42,868 nucleotides of DNA. It comes from Bacteroidia bacterium. GTDB lineage: Bacteria; Bacteroidota; Bacteroidia; JADZBD01. The stretch covers positions 1 to 42,868 of the forward strand of contig JAGVMA010000033.1 in NCBI GenBank assembly GCA_020054095.1. Reading direction: 5' to 3'. Below are positions 8,905 through 17,645 of the stretch, one piece after another (within the stretch, counting starts at the first letter, position 1; every line of letters begins with the position of its first letter). Made by a program: the position numbers and the translations under genes. The notes under the pieces were generated by a model. It was not told where the DNA came from and made no database searches. It saw nothing but the letters and a program-made list of their open reading frames with translations.

Positions 8905-9737
8905 TGAATTACATCGAATTTAAATTCACTGTTTCGCCCCGAGAGCCGTTTACAGAAATACTCACCGTTAATATAGCTGAAATAGGTTTTGATAGTTTTG
9001 TGGATACCGACAGTGGTGTTGACGCTTACATTGTGGCCGAAACATTTTCAGAAAAATTATTTAAAGAACTCGATATTTTTAAAAACACCCAGGTTAAAAT
9101 TTCTTATACCAGAAGTAATATTGAACCTCAAAACTGGAACCACCTGTGGGAAAGCAATTTTACACCTGTTGAAATTGGTGAACAATTAATTATCCGCGCG
9201 CCCTTTCATCAGCAAAGTAACAAGCCCGATATTGAAATAGTTATAGAACCAAAGATGTCGTTCGGCACAGGGCACCACGAAACTACCTATTTAATGTCCG
9301 AGCAAATATTGAAAATGAATTGGCAACATAAAACTGTTTTAGACATGGGTAGTGGAACGGGAATATTGGCAATTTTAGCAGCTAAACTTGGTGCAACCAA
9401 TTGTCATGCAATTGACATAGAAGAATGGGCGGTGGAAAACGCATTGGAAAATTGCGCTCGCAATAACATAAGCACTGTAATTGTTGATAAAGGTTCAGCA
9501 AATCTTTTGCAAGGCAGAAACTATGATTGTATCTTAGCTAACATCAATAAAAATGTGCTTTTAGCCGATATGCATCAGTACGCAAAATCACTTAACAAAG
9601 GTGGCGATATACTGCTGAGTGGTTTTTTTATTACCGATGCGGATGACATAATTGCTTACGGCACAAATATTGGTTTAACCGAATTAAACCGAAATTCTAA
9701 AAACAATTGGTGTATGTTGCACCTCAAGAAAAATTAG
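8904..9737 (+). CDS. prmA: Ribosomal protein L11 methyltransferase
   Basis: A 277-residue SAM-dependent methyltransferase that trimethylates ribosomal protein L11. Residues 1-100 form the L11-recognition part (with NWNHLWESNFTPVEIG). The catalytic domain has MSFGTGHHETT at 118-127, SAM motif I DMGSGTG at 147-153 and the ILANINKN motif at about 210-217. The start is GTG at 8904, overlapping the tpiA stop by one base; this codon gives the standard family N-terminus (MNYIEFKF). A large unknown gene starts three bases after its stop. Confidence 0.94.
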   Translation: MNYIEFKFTVSPREPFTEILTVNIAEIGFDSFVDTDSGVDAYIVAETFSEKLFKELDIFKNTQVKISYTRSNIEPQNWNHLWESNFTPVEIGEQLIIRAPFHQQSNKPDIEIVIEPKMSFGTGHHETTYLMSEQILKMNWQHKTVLDMGSGTGILAILAAKLGATNCHAIDIEEWAVENALENCARNNISTVIVDKGSANLLQGRNYDCILANINKNVLLADMHQYAKSLNKGGDILLSGFFITDADDIIAYGTNIGLTELNRNSKNNWCMLHLKKN

Positions 9738-9740
9738 CGT

Positions 9741-12700
9741 ATGACCAAACGTATTTATCTTTTTTCAGTTTTTTCAGTTTTCATTTTTACTAACTTATTA
9801 GCTCAAAGCACGATTAAAAGTTTCTCTTCCGATTCGGTAAAGTTTTTGGCAGAGATGACTGCCTTTTTTGATAACGCAAATAAAAAAGATGGCAAAGATT
9901 TTATTGAAGATAAATTTAAACCGGTGTGGCTGAAAGAGACTTGGGACCCGGCAAAACGTGCTTATGTTTATAAAGTTTGTAATGATTTACTCAAAAAACG
10001 ACTACGCCCTTATCCAGAGTTTAAAAACTTTTTAATGGCGCTTATTAATTTCCGCCAAAACAAATTATCGGAAACTACTTGGAAACAATGGCAAGCTGCA
10101 GTTGAAAAACTGATGGAAAAAGCGAAGAATAAAGACATCACTTCGTTTATGGAAGCATCCGAACTTCTATTTGAAGGCAGTGTTTTGTTCCGTTCCAATG
10201 CTTTGCAATGGGGTGCATCGAGCAGCGATTACACCATTGAATACGATAGCGTTCCGAAAATTACATTTAAGCAAACCGATTTAATAAGTGTGGTGAAAAA
10301 CGATAGCGCTATAATATTTAATACATCGGGCGCTTATTATCCAACTTCGGATAACTGGATAGGTAAAGGCGGAAAAGTAACTTGGGCGCGTGTGGGTGTA
10401 GATGAAAATACCATTTATGCCGAAATAAATAAATACAAACTAAAACTTAGCAAGCAGGGCTACGAAGTAGATTCGGCTGTGTTTTACAATAAAGTTTATT
10501 TTCCTAAACCCATTATAGGCAAGCTTAGCGACAAAGCTGTGCCCGATGCTAATGCGAATAATGCTAACTACCCAAAGTTTGAATCGTATAGCAAGCGATT
10601 TCAAATTAATGGCATAGCCAATGGCTCGGTTGATTTTGACGGAGGCTTTAACATGAGCGGAAACCGTTTCATCGGTTCGGGTAACAAAGAGAAAAAAGCA
10701 CTGATAGTAATTAAACGCAACGGAAAAAAATTCATGGTAGCATCATCAAGTATTTTCGTTTTTAAAAAAGACCGCATTTATTCTGACGAAGCTGCAATTA
10801 CAATGTATTTAGATGCCGACTCGATATTTCACCCCAATCTCAAATTCAATTTTAACATTGATAAACGCGATGTGAATTTAATAAGAACCGAAGCCGGAAT
10901 TTCTCGCGCTGCATATTCTAATACGTTTCACAAAGTAGATATGTATATTGAAGAAATATACTGGAAAATAGATTCGGCATACATGAACATGAAAACGCTT
11001 ATTGGCAGCACTATTGGCGAGTCGTCTTTTGAATCGAGCAACTATTTTAGGCAAGAACGTTTCGACCAATTTATGATGCAAGACCAAATAAGTCCGCTTA
11101 CGCAGATGAAAGATTATGTAAAGTCAATTGGTGGCACTAAAGAATTTGCTGCAACAGATTATGCAAAATATGTAAAATACCCGATTTACGAAATCCAACC
11201 AACACTTGTGAAAATGGCAGTGGCCGGTTTCATTAACTATGATATAGATGGCGATTGGATACAAGTTAAGGAACGACTTTACGATTACTCGTTTGCACGA
11301 GTTAAGTTGAAAGATTACGATGTGATAAACATTATGTCGAAAGTGCAAGGCGGTGCAAACAATGCGCAGATGAACCTACTTAATTATGATATTAAAATTA
11401 GAGGCGTGCGCGAAATATTTTTGAGCGATTCTCAAAATGTTTACATCTATCCCGAAAAGCAAGAAGTAACGCTAAAGAAAAACCGAAACTTTGATTTTGG
11501 TGGAAAAGTAAATGCCGGCTTGTTAGAGTTTTACGGTAAAAAGTTTTCATTTGAATACGATAAATTCAAAATTAATTTGAACGATGTGGATTCAATGAAA
11601 ATGTCAATTAAAGAAAAAGGCCCAAATGGCAGTTCGCGAGTAGTGAAAATAAAAACAGTAATCGAGGGCATTAATGGCGAACTGATAATTGATGAAATGA
11701 CTAATCGCTCAGGCATAAAGAGCGATAAGTTTCCGCAGTATCCGGTTTTAAAAACCAATAAAGAATCGTTTGTTTATTATGATAGAAAAAATATTCAGAA
11801 AGGTGTTTATAACCGCGATAAGTTTTATTTTAAACTCGATCCATTTACCATTGACTCGTTAGATAATTTTCAGCCGCAAGGCATAAAGCTCGATGGCGAT
11901 TTCGTTTCGGCAGGTATTTTACCGCAAATCAGAGAGCAACTTTCCGTTCAGCCCGATTACTCATTAGGATTTGTTAGAAAAACAGGCACAGAAGGATTAG
12001 CACTTTATACCACCAAAGGAAAATTTGATGCAACCGTAAAACTGAGCCACAAAGGATTGCAAGGCGATGGAACAATCAGTTATTTGACTTCTACCACGAT
12101 TTCAAAAGACATTATGTTTTATCCCGATTCAATTAACGCAAATGCCGATAGCTATGTGGTGAAAGAGCAACCAAAAGGAAGTAAAACAGAATATCCGCCT
12201 GTAAAAGGTGACACTGTTTATGTACATTGGGTTCCTAAGAAAGATGTAATGCAGGTTTTTAGTAAAGATAAGCCGCTTGATATGTTTGCCGGAAAATTAA
12301 AATTAAACGGACACATAAATTATAAGCCAACCACTATGACAGGCTCTGGTAAAACAGAATTTGCCGGTGCCGAAATGCAATCGTATCACTACACGTTTAA
12401 AAACCAAAAATTTTCTGCCGATACAGCTAACTTCCGACTAAAAGCACTTGAGCAAAGTTTGTACGCTTTTTCTACCTATAACGTAAATGCAACTATTGAT
12501 TTTGAAAAGAAAGAAGGATCATTTAAATCTAACGGAAAAGGATCAATTGTAAGTTTCGATGTAAATAAATACATCTGTTATATGGATGAATTTAAGTGGC
12601 AGATGGATGACAATACAATTGAAGTGTCGTCAAACACAAAAACAAAGTCGAATAACCCCGGTGAGTTGGATTTTACCGGTCCTGAATTTATTTCGGTTCA

Positions 12701-14219
12701 TCCGAAGCAGGATTCGTTGCGCTTTTTTGCACAAAAAGCAAAATTCGATATTAAAAATTTTATTATTTCAGCAAAAAGCGTGAAATATATAAATGTTGCC
12801 GATGCCCGTGTTTATCCTGATAGCGGAAATGTTACCGTATTGAAAGATGCCGTGATGAAAACATTAAACAATGCCGAAATAGTTGCCAACAGCGTTACTA
12901 AGTATCATAAAATTTATGGATCAACGGTAAATGTTTTTGGCAGAAAGAGTTATACCGCTAATGGTAAATACGATTACGTGGATGAATTAAAAAAGAAACA
13001 AACTATATTTTTCAGCAATATAAGTGTAGATACATCTATACAAACTTATGCCGATGCTGTTATTGCCGATACTTCGCATTTTATGCTCAGCCCTAACTAT
13101 GAGTATTATGGAAAAGTGTTTTTGCGTTCTACCGATCAGTTTTTAACTTTTGAAGGTTCGTGTATGATGCAACACGCTTGTAACACCATTCCTAAAGGGT
13201 GGTTTATGTTTAAGAGCCAAATAAATCCTAACCAAATTTATATACCTGTGGGTAAAGAAGTTTATGATAAAGATGGGAAATCTTTTGCTGCAAGTATTAT
13301 GAGCACAACAGATTCTAATCAGGTGTACACGGCATTCCTTTCAAAAATTATCAGTAAAAATGATATTCAGGTTGTTCCCGCTGAAGGTTATTTGTATTTC
13401 GATAAACCCTCGCGTGAATACCGTATCGCTTCAAAAGAAAAATTAGTTGAACGCTCATTGAATGGTAATTTCTTGAGTTTAAACGCAAACAAATGCATTG
13501 TGTATGGCGAAGGAAAATTAAACTTAGGAACCGATTTAGGCCAAGTTAAAACATTAACTGTGGGCAATGCTACACATAATACAAACAACGATTCGGCTTA
13601 TTTTGATTTAATGATTTTATTGGATTTCTTTTTTGATGACGGAGCATTGGATAAAATGGCAGATGTGATAAATGCAAAAACAGATTTGCCGGCCACTAAC
13701 TTTGGCCGACCAACTTATGAAAAAGGTTTGCGCGAAATTGTGGGAAAAGAAAAAGCCGACAAATTAATTTCTGAGGTAAACCTATATGGTAAGTTTAAAA
13801 AATTTCCTGATGAGTTAGAAAGGTCTATGTTCATCACCGATTTAAAAATGCGCTGGGATCCAAAATCTAAATCATACATCTCATCAGGGAAAATAGGAAT
13901 TGGCAATATTCGTAAAAATCAGATAAACAAAATGGTAGATGGCTGGGTTCAATTAAAAAGAAAACGCGGTGGCGATGAGATAAATATTTATTTGGAAATA
14001 GAGCCGGGCACTTGGTATTTCTTCAGCTATACGAATGGAATTATGCAGGCAATATCATCTAAAGAAGATTTTAATACAATTTTAAAAGAGTTAAAACCCG
14101 AAAAGCGCCAACAAGAAGTTCCAAAAGGAGAAAAGCCGTATCAGTTTTCATCAGCATCTGAAACAAAGAAAGACTTGTTTGTGAAAAAAATGAAACAAGC
14201 AAACCAAAGTGATGATTAG
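9741..14219 (+). CDS. Very large exported protein of unknown function (1492 residues)
   Basis: I do not recognise a named family. A signal peptide (about residues 1-21, ending LLAQ) indicates export. A roughly 150-residue helical segment follows, and then more than 1000 residues of alternating short beta-strand-like stretches rich in Tyr, Lys, Asp and Asn. There is no T9SS C-terminal domain, no transmembrane anchor, no lipoprotein Cys and no obvious catalytic motif. Stretches such as NVTVLKDAVMKTLNNAEIVANS vaguely resemble OstA/LptA or AsmA-like repeated strands, which is only an impression. The C-terminus is charged and probably disordered (from about 1455). It begins three bases after prmA and may be co-transcribed with it. 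Its stop overlaps the convergent small gene by four bases. Codon use looks like that of its neighbours, so I see no sign of recent transfer. Confidence 0.85.
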   Translation: MTKRIYLFSVFSVFIFTNLLAQSTIKSFSSDSVKFLAEMTAFFDNANKKDGKDFIEDKFKPVWLKETWDPAKRAYVYKVCNDLLKKRLRPYPEFKNFLMALINFRQNKLSETTWKQWQAAVEKLMEKAKNKDITSFMEASELLFEGSVLFRSNALQWGASSSDYTIEYDSVPKITFKQTDLISVVKNDSAIIFNTSGAYYPTSDNWIGKGGKVTWARVGVDENTIYAEINKYKLKLSKQGYEVDSAVFYNKVYFPKPIIGKLSDKAVPDANANNANYPKFESYSKRFQINGIANGSVDFDGGFNMSGNRFIGSGNKEKKALIVIKRNGKKFMVASSSIFVFKKDRIYSDEAAITMYLDADSIFHPNLKFNFNIDKRDVNLIRTEAGISRAAYSNTFHKVDMYIEEIYWKIDSAYMNMKTLIGSTIGESSFESSNYFRQERFDQFMMQDQISPLTQMKDYVKSIGGTKEFAATDYAKYVKYPIYEIQPTLVKMAVAGFINYDIDGDWIQVKERLYDYSFARVKLKDYDVINIMSKVQGGANNAQMNLLNYDIKIRGVREIFLSDSQNVYIYPEKQEVTLKKNRNFDFGGKVNAGLLEFYGKKFSFEYDKFKINLNDVDSMKMSIKEKGPNGSSRVVKIKTVIEGINGELIIDEMTNRSGIKSDKFPQYPVLKTNKESFVYYDRKNIQKGVYNRDKFYFKLDPFTIDSLDNFQPQGIKLDGDFVSAGILPQIREQLSVQPDYSLGFVRKTGTEGLALYTTKGKFDATVKLSHKGLQGDGTISYLTSTTISKDIMFYPDSINANADSYVVKEQPKGSKTEYPPVKGDTVYVHWVPKKDVMQVFSKDKPLDMFAGKLKLNGHINYKPTTMTGSGKTEFAGAEMQSYHYTFKNQKFSADTANFRLKALEQSLYAFSTYNVNATIDFEKKEGSFKSNGKGSIVSFDVNKYICYMDEFKWQMDDNTIEVSSNTKTKSNNPGELDFTGPEFISVHPKQDSLRFFAQKAKFDIKNFIISAKSVKYINVADARVYPDSGNVTVLKDAVMKTLNNAEIVANSVTKYHKIYGSTVNVFGRKSYTANGKYDYVDELKKKQTIFFSNISVDTSIQTYADAVIADTSHFMLSPNYEYYGKVFLRSTDQFLTFEGSCMMQHACNTIPKGWFMFKSQINPNQIYIPVGKEVYDKDGKSFAASIMSTTDSNQVYTAFLSKIISKNDIQVVPAEGYLYFDKPSREYRIASKEKLVERSLNGNFLSLNANKCIVYGEGKLNLGTDLGQVKTLTVGNATHNTNNDSAYFDLMILLDFFFDDGALDKMADVINAKTDLPATNFGRPTYEKGLREIVGKEKADKLISEVNLYGKFKKFPDELERSMFITDLKMRWDPKSKSYISSGKIGIGNIRKNQINKMVDGWVQLKRKRGGDEINIYLEIEPGTWYFFSYTNGIMQAISSKEDFNTILKELKPEKRQQEVPKGEKPYQFSSASETKKDLFVKKMKQANQSDD

Positions 14220-14692
14220 CGCGATGATAAAATATCGAGCATTATAATTACGCCATAAACAATTACTCTTGCCCAAAATAAATCCATTTCGGGGCTGCGC
14301 GTGGTAGTGTTATCTTGCTGTTGGTTATTTTTCTTCTTTTTTTGTTGACTGTTATTGTTCGCGTTTTCATCACCGGCATAGTTCCACTGCGAATTGTTTA
14401 TCTGCGCATTCATCTTCGAGATTTCATCTTGCGTAATTTCTCGCTCTACGGTTTTGTTTTTTGATGTTTCAACACGAAGCGTCATTGTACCGTCCTCGTT
14501 TTCTAGCACACGAGCCGCCACATACACATCGTTACGATATTCAGGAAAGAGATTAAAAACACGTTTTTCGGTGCTGTCAATCACGTTTCCCACTTGTGGG
14601 TGAACAGAAACCACCGATTGACCTGTTTGCGAAAATCCCGAAACAGATAGCACAGAAAATGCTGCGGCAATTAAAAATATTTTTTTGCTCAT
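14216..14692 (-). CDS. Small exported protein, function unknown
   Basis: A 158-residue protein beginning with a clear signal peptide (MSKKIFLIAAAFSVLSVSGFSQ). A compact domain follows with beta-like stretches (VYVAARVLENEDGTMTLRVE), then a low-complexity Asn/Gln/Lys segment (NNNSQQKKKKNNQQQDNTTT) and a final hydrophobic helix (about 135-155) that could anchor it in a membrane. The ATG at 14692 is preferred over an in-frame TTG two codons upstream because it is the normal start of a signal peptide. An exact -7 promoter box (TATATTTG, 14696-14703 on this strand) sits right before it. The stop overlaps the end of the giant unknown gene. Confidence 0.65.
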   Translation of the reverse strand: MSKKIFLIAAAFSVLSVSGFSQTGQSVVSVHPQVGNVIDSTEKRVFNLFPEYRNDVYVAARVLENEDGTMTLRVETSKNKTVEREITQDEISKMNAQINNSQWNYAGDENANNNSQQKKKKNNQQQDNTTTRSPEMDLFWARVIVYGVIIMLDILSSR

Positions 14693-14752
14693 ATTCAAAT
14701 ATAATAAATTAAAAACATTAGTAGCTTTATGCTTTATTTATAAGTTGACAGA

Positions 14753-15952
14753 ATGACTTTCTCAAAAAAATCGGTAGTCGGCATTGTTGGTTCGGGCGCT
14801 ATGGGAACCGGCATTGCACAAGTAGCTGCAATGGCAGGACACAATGTTCTCATGTTCGATACTAATATAACCGCTTTAGGTAAAGCAAAATTTTCGCTCG
14901 AATTAAATTTGCAAAAAGCTGTAGAAAAGCATAAGCTAAAGCAAGAAGAAGCAAATACAGTTTTTAGCAGAATTAACCTTATTCAATCACTGCAAAATTT
15001 TGCTGATTGCGATTTAATTATTGAAGCTATTATAGAAGACTTGAAAATTAAACAACAATTGTTTCACGATATTGAAAACATTGTTTCCAAAGATTGTGTT
15101 TTAGCTACTAATACTTCTTCACTTTCCATCGCTTCCATTAGTTCTGCATTACAAATACCAAAGCGTTTTTTAGGAATTCACTTTTTTAATCCGGCACACA
15201 TCATGCCCTTGGTTGAAATTATCCCCGGCATTTTAACCGATACAGCAATTGTTGCTGATTGTAAAAAACTGATTGATGAATGGGGCAAACTAACCGTACT
15301 CGCTAAAGATACTCCCGGTTTTATTGTAAATAGAGTTGCACGCTCGTTTTATGGCGAGGCAATAAGAATTTACGAAGAAGGTTTTGCTGACTTGCCTGAC
15401 GGACAGGCAGGTTTTGCTACTATTGATTGGGCCATGAAAGAATTTGGAGGATTTAAAATGGGACCCTTTGAGTTGATGGATTTTATTGGCAACGATATAA
15501 ATTATAAAGTAACTGAAAGTGTGTGGGAGCAATTTTTTTACGAACCCCGCTTTAAGCCATCGCTTACACAAAAAAGATTATTTGAGGCAAAACTCTTTGG
15601 CCACAAGTCAGGAAAAGGGTACTATAATTATTCCGATGGCGTAGCTATGCCCGTGGCGATAAAGAATAAAGCTGCAGGAGAAATTATTTTTTCAAGAATT
15701 TTAACGATGCTTATCAATGAGGCAGCAGATACTTTGTACTTAAAAATCGCCACCAAAGAAGATATTGATTTGGCAATGACGAAAGGTGTTAACTACCCAA
15801 AAGGACTGCTAAAATGGGCAGACGAAATAGGAATAGATAAATGCCTTGGTACAATGGAAAAACTTTATGCTGAATATAATGAAGACCGTTACCGACCGAG
15901 TACTATGTTCAGAAAAATGAAACGCGAAGGCAAAACAAAATTTTATGAGTAA
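14753..15952 (+). CDS. paaH: 3-hydroxyacyl-CoA dehydrogenase (PaaH type)
   Basis: A 399-residue NAD-dependent dehydrogenase that oxidises 3-hydroxyacyl-CoA, most likely 3-hydroxyadipyl-CoA in phenylacetate breakdown given the neighbouring paaI and thiolase genes. The NAD-binding GIVGSGAMGTGIAQ is at 10-23. The catalytic pair His143 (GIHFFNP) and Glu155 is spaced as in the family, and KDTPGFIVNR at 185-194 enters the helical C-terminal domain. Residues 214-220 (LPDGQAG) are an odd insertion encoded by a palindromic element (see the repeat at 15390-15412). The reading frame stays open through it and the family sequence resumes at once (FATIDWAMKEFGGF). It overlaps paaI by eight bases. A weak -7 box TAGCTTTA is at 14722-14729. 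Confidence 0.9.
   Translation: MTFSKKSVVGIVGSGAMGTGIAQVAAMAGHNVLMFDTNITALGKAKFSLELNLQKAVEKHKLKQEEANTVFSRINLIQSLQNFADCDLIIEAIIEDLKIKQQLFHDIENIVSKDCVLATNTSSLSIASISSALQIPKRFLGIHFFNPAHIMPLVEIIPGILTDTAIVADCKKLIDEWGKLTVLAKDTPGFIVNRVARSFYGEAIRIYEEGFADLPDGQAGFATIDWAMKEFGGFKMGPFELMDFIGNDINYKVTESVWEQFFYEPRFKPSLTQKRLFEAKLFGHKSGKGYYNYSDGVAMPVAIKNKAAGEIIFSRILTMLINEAADTLYLKIATKEDIDLAMTKGVNYPKGLLKWADEIGIDKCLGTMEKLYAEYNEDRYRPSTMFRKMKREGKTKFYE
15390..15412. repeat. Palindromic element inserted in frame in the dehydrogenase gene
   Basis: Arms ACTTGCCTG (15390-15398) and CAGGCAGGT (15404-15412) are complementary across nine positions with one G-T wobble, around the centre ACGGA. The 9-base word GGTTTTGCT occurs on both sides, at 15380-15388 and 15410-15418, exactly 30 bases apart. 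The insertion adds a multiple of three bases and reads as Leu-Pro-Asp-Gly-Gln-Ala-Gly. From memory, this and related palindromes recur in Bacteroidota genomes, including within genes. No second copy was seen in this window. Confidence 0.7.
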
Positions 15953-16367
15953 CGATAGCGCAAAAAATATAGTAGGTAAAATGATGGCCGAAGATAAATT
16001 CAGTCAATGGCTTGGTATTGAAACTATGGTGGAAGAAAAAGGCCGCTCGGTATTAAAAATGAAAGTGCGTGAAGAAATGGTAAATGGTTTTGGAATTGCA
16101 CATGGCGGAATCTGTTTTTCATTTGCCGATAGCGCTTTGGCATTTGCATCTAATGCTTATGGCAGATTAAGTGTTGCACTTGAGTGTTCCATTTCTTTTG
16201 CCGTTGCTGTTAATGTAAACGATGAATTGGTTTGTGAAGCTCGTGAGCTTTCGCTCACAAATAAAACAGCAACCTATCACATTGAAATATCAAACCAAAA
16301 AAATGAAAAAGTGGCTTTCTTTAAAGGCACAGTTTACCGTACAAGTAAAGAGTGGAGTGTTAAATAA
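15945..16367 (+). CDS. paaI: Hotdog-fold acyl-CoA thioesterase PaaI
   Basis: A 140-residue hotdog thioesterase. In phenylacetate catabolism PaaI hydrolyses dead-end hydroxyphenylacetyl-CoA esters to release trapped CoA. The active-site segment GIAHGGICFSFADSALAFASN is visible, with the HGG loop at 53-55 and the likely catalytic Asp62. The length and the C-terminal beta-strand (EKVAFFKGTVYR) are typical. The ATG at 15945 overlaps the end of paaH by eight bases, so the two are translationally coupled. The link to phenylacetate rests on the neighbours, since many hotdog thioesterases look alike. Confidence 0.85.
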   Translation: MSNDSAKNIVGKMMAEDKFSQWLGIETMVEEKGRSVLKMKVREEMVNGFGIAHGGICFSFADSALAFASNAYGRLSVALECSISFAVAVNVNDELVCEARELSLTNKTATYHIEISNQKNEKVAFFKGTVYRTSKEWSVK

Positions 16368-16408
16368 TTATAATTTACAATTTCAAATTTCAAATTTACA
16401 AATTGAGT

Positions 16409-16433
16409 AACCAGCAACCAGCAACCCGCAACC
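16409..16433. repeat. Short 7-bp tandem repeat upstream of the thiolase gene
   Basis: AACCAGC, AACCAGC, AACCCGC and a final AACC lie head to tail, seven bases before the thiolase ATG. Just before them, 16372-16404 is an AT-rich stretch with repeated CAAATTT words. The repeats occupy the position of the ribosome-binding region, which carries no visible Shine-Dalgarno site. Confidence 0.6.
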
Positions 16434-16439
16434 ATAACT

Positions 16440-17645
16440 ATGAACAAAACATATATAATAGATGGAATTAGAACTCCGGTAGGAAATTTTGGCGGCACTC
16501 TTGCTGCAGTTCGCACCGATGATTTAGCTGCAATTGTTCTAAAAGAATTAGCAAACAGAAATTCAGGAATTGACTTTAGCGAAGTGGGCGATGTGATACT
16601 TGGCTGCGCCAATCAAGCGGGTGAGGATAATCGTAATGTTGCACGTATGGCGCTTTTGCTTGCCGGATTGCCGCACACAGTTCCGGGTGAAACAGTTAAT
16701 CGTTTATGTGCTTCTGGATTATCGGCAAGTATTGCTGCTGCACGTGCAATAATGGTAGGCGATGCCGACTTGATGATTGCAGGTGGTGTAGAAAACATGA
16801 CGCGCGGTCCTTGGGTTATTTCAAAAACTTCAACTCCTTATGGCAGAGATGCGCAAATGTTTGATTCCAGTTTTGGGTGGCGCTTTATTAATCCTAAAAT
16901 GAAAGAGATGTATGGAGTAGATGGAATGGGTGAAACAGCAGAGAACTTAGCACAGCGCGATAAAATAAATAGATCCGACCAAGATAATTTTGCATTGTGG
17001 AGTCAGCAAAAAGCAACAGCAGCATTAAAAAATGGACGCCTGGCAAAAGAGATTATTTCTGTGTCTATTCCACAAAAAAAAGGCGATGCTAAAATTTTCT
17101 CTACCGATGAATTTATTAAACCGGAAACCAACATCGAAATTTTATCGAAATTGAAACCTGCTTTTAATAAAGATGGAACAGTAACCGCAGGCAATGCATC
17201 GGGTTTAAATGATGGAGCTGCCGCAATTTTATTAGCATCCGATAACGCAATAAAAAAATATAATTTAAAACCTAAAGCACGAATTGTGTCAAGCGGAGTA
17301 GCAGGGGTAGAGCCGAGAATAATGGGCATAGGCCCTGTAGAAGCAGCTAATAAAGCATTAGCAAAAGCAAATTTAAAATGGACGGATATTGATATTATTG
17401 AATTAAACGAAGCGTTTGCTGCTCAGGCATTAGCTTGTACACGTTCTTGGGGGCTTGCTGATAATGATATGCGAATTAATCCGAATGGAGGTGCAATTGC
17501 AATAGGACATCCGCTTGGCATGAGTGGCGTACGTATTTTAAATTCTGCTGCTGTTGAATTGCACGAACAAAACAAGCGCTACGCATTAGTTACAATGTGC
17601 ATTGGAGTAGGGCAGGGCTACGCTGTAGTGATTGAAAAATGTTAG
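16440..17645 (+). CDS. paaJ: 3-oxoadipyl-CoA/3-oxo-5,6-dehydrosuberyl-CoA thiolase (PaaJ/PcaF type)
   Basis: A 401-residue thiolase that cleaves 3-oxoadipyl-CoA to succinyl-CoA and acetyl-CoA at the end of the phenylacetate or beta-ketoadipate pathways. The acyl-accepting Cys90 (NRLCASGLSA), His357 (GHPLGMSG) and Cys387 (TMCIGVGQG) are all present. The segment FGWRFINPKMKEMYGVDGMG is typical of the PaaJ/PcaF branch rather than acetoacetyl-CoA thiolases. It follows paaH and paaI on the same strand after a 72-base gap with short repeats. Its stop overlaps the stop of the convergent peptidase gene by four bases (TTAG). Confidence 0.9.
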   Translation: MNKTYIIDGIRTPVGNFGGTLAAVRTDDLAAIVLKELANRNSGIDFSEVGDVILGCANQAGEDNRNVARMALLLAGLPHTVPGETVNRLCASGLSASIAAARAIMVGDADLMIAGGVENMTRGPWVISKTSTPYGRDAQMFDSSFGWRFINPKMKEMYGVDGMGETAENLAQRDKINRSDQDNFALWSQQKATAALKNGRLAKEIISVSIPQKKGDAKIFSTDEFIKPETNIEILSKLKPAFNKDGTVTAGNASGLNDGAAAILLASDNAIKKYNLKPKARIVSSGVAGVEPRIMGIGPVEAANKALAKANLKWTDIDIIELNEAFAAQALACTRSWGLADNDMRINPNGGAIAIGHPLGMSGVRILNSAAVELHEQNKRYALVTMCIGVGQGYAVVIEKC

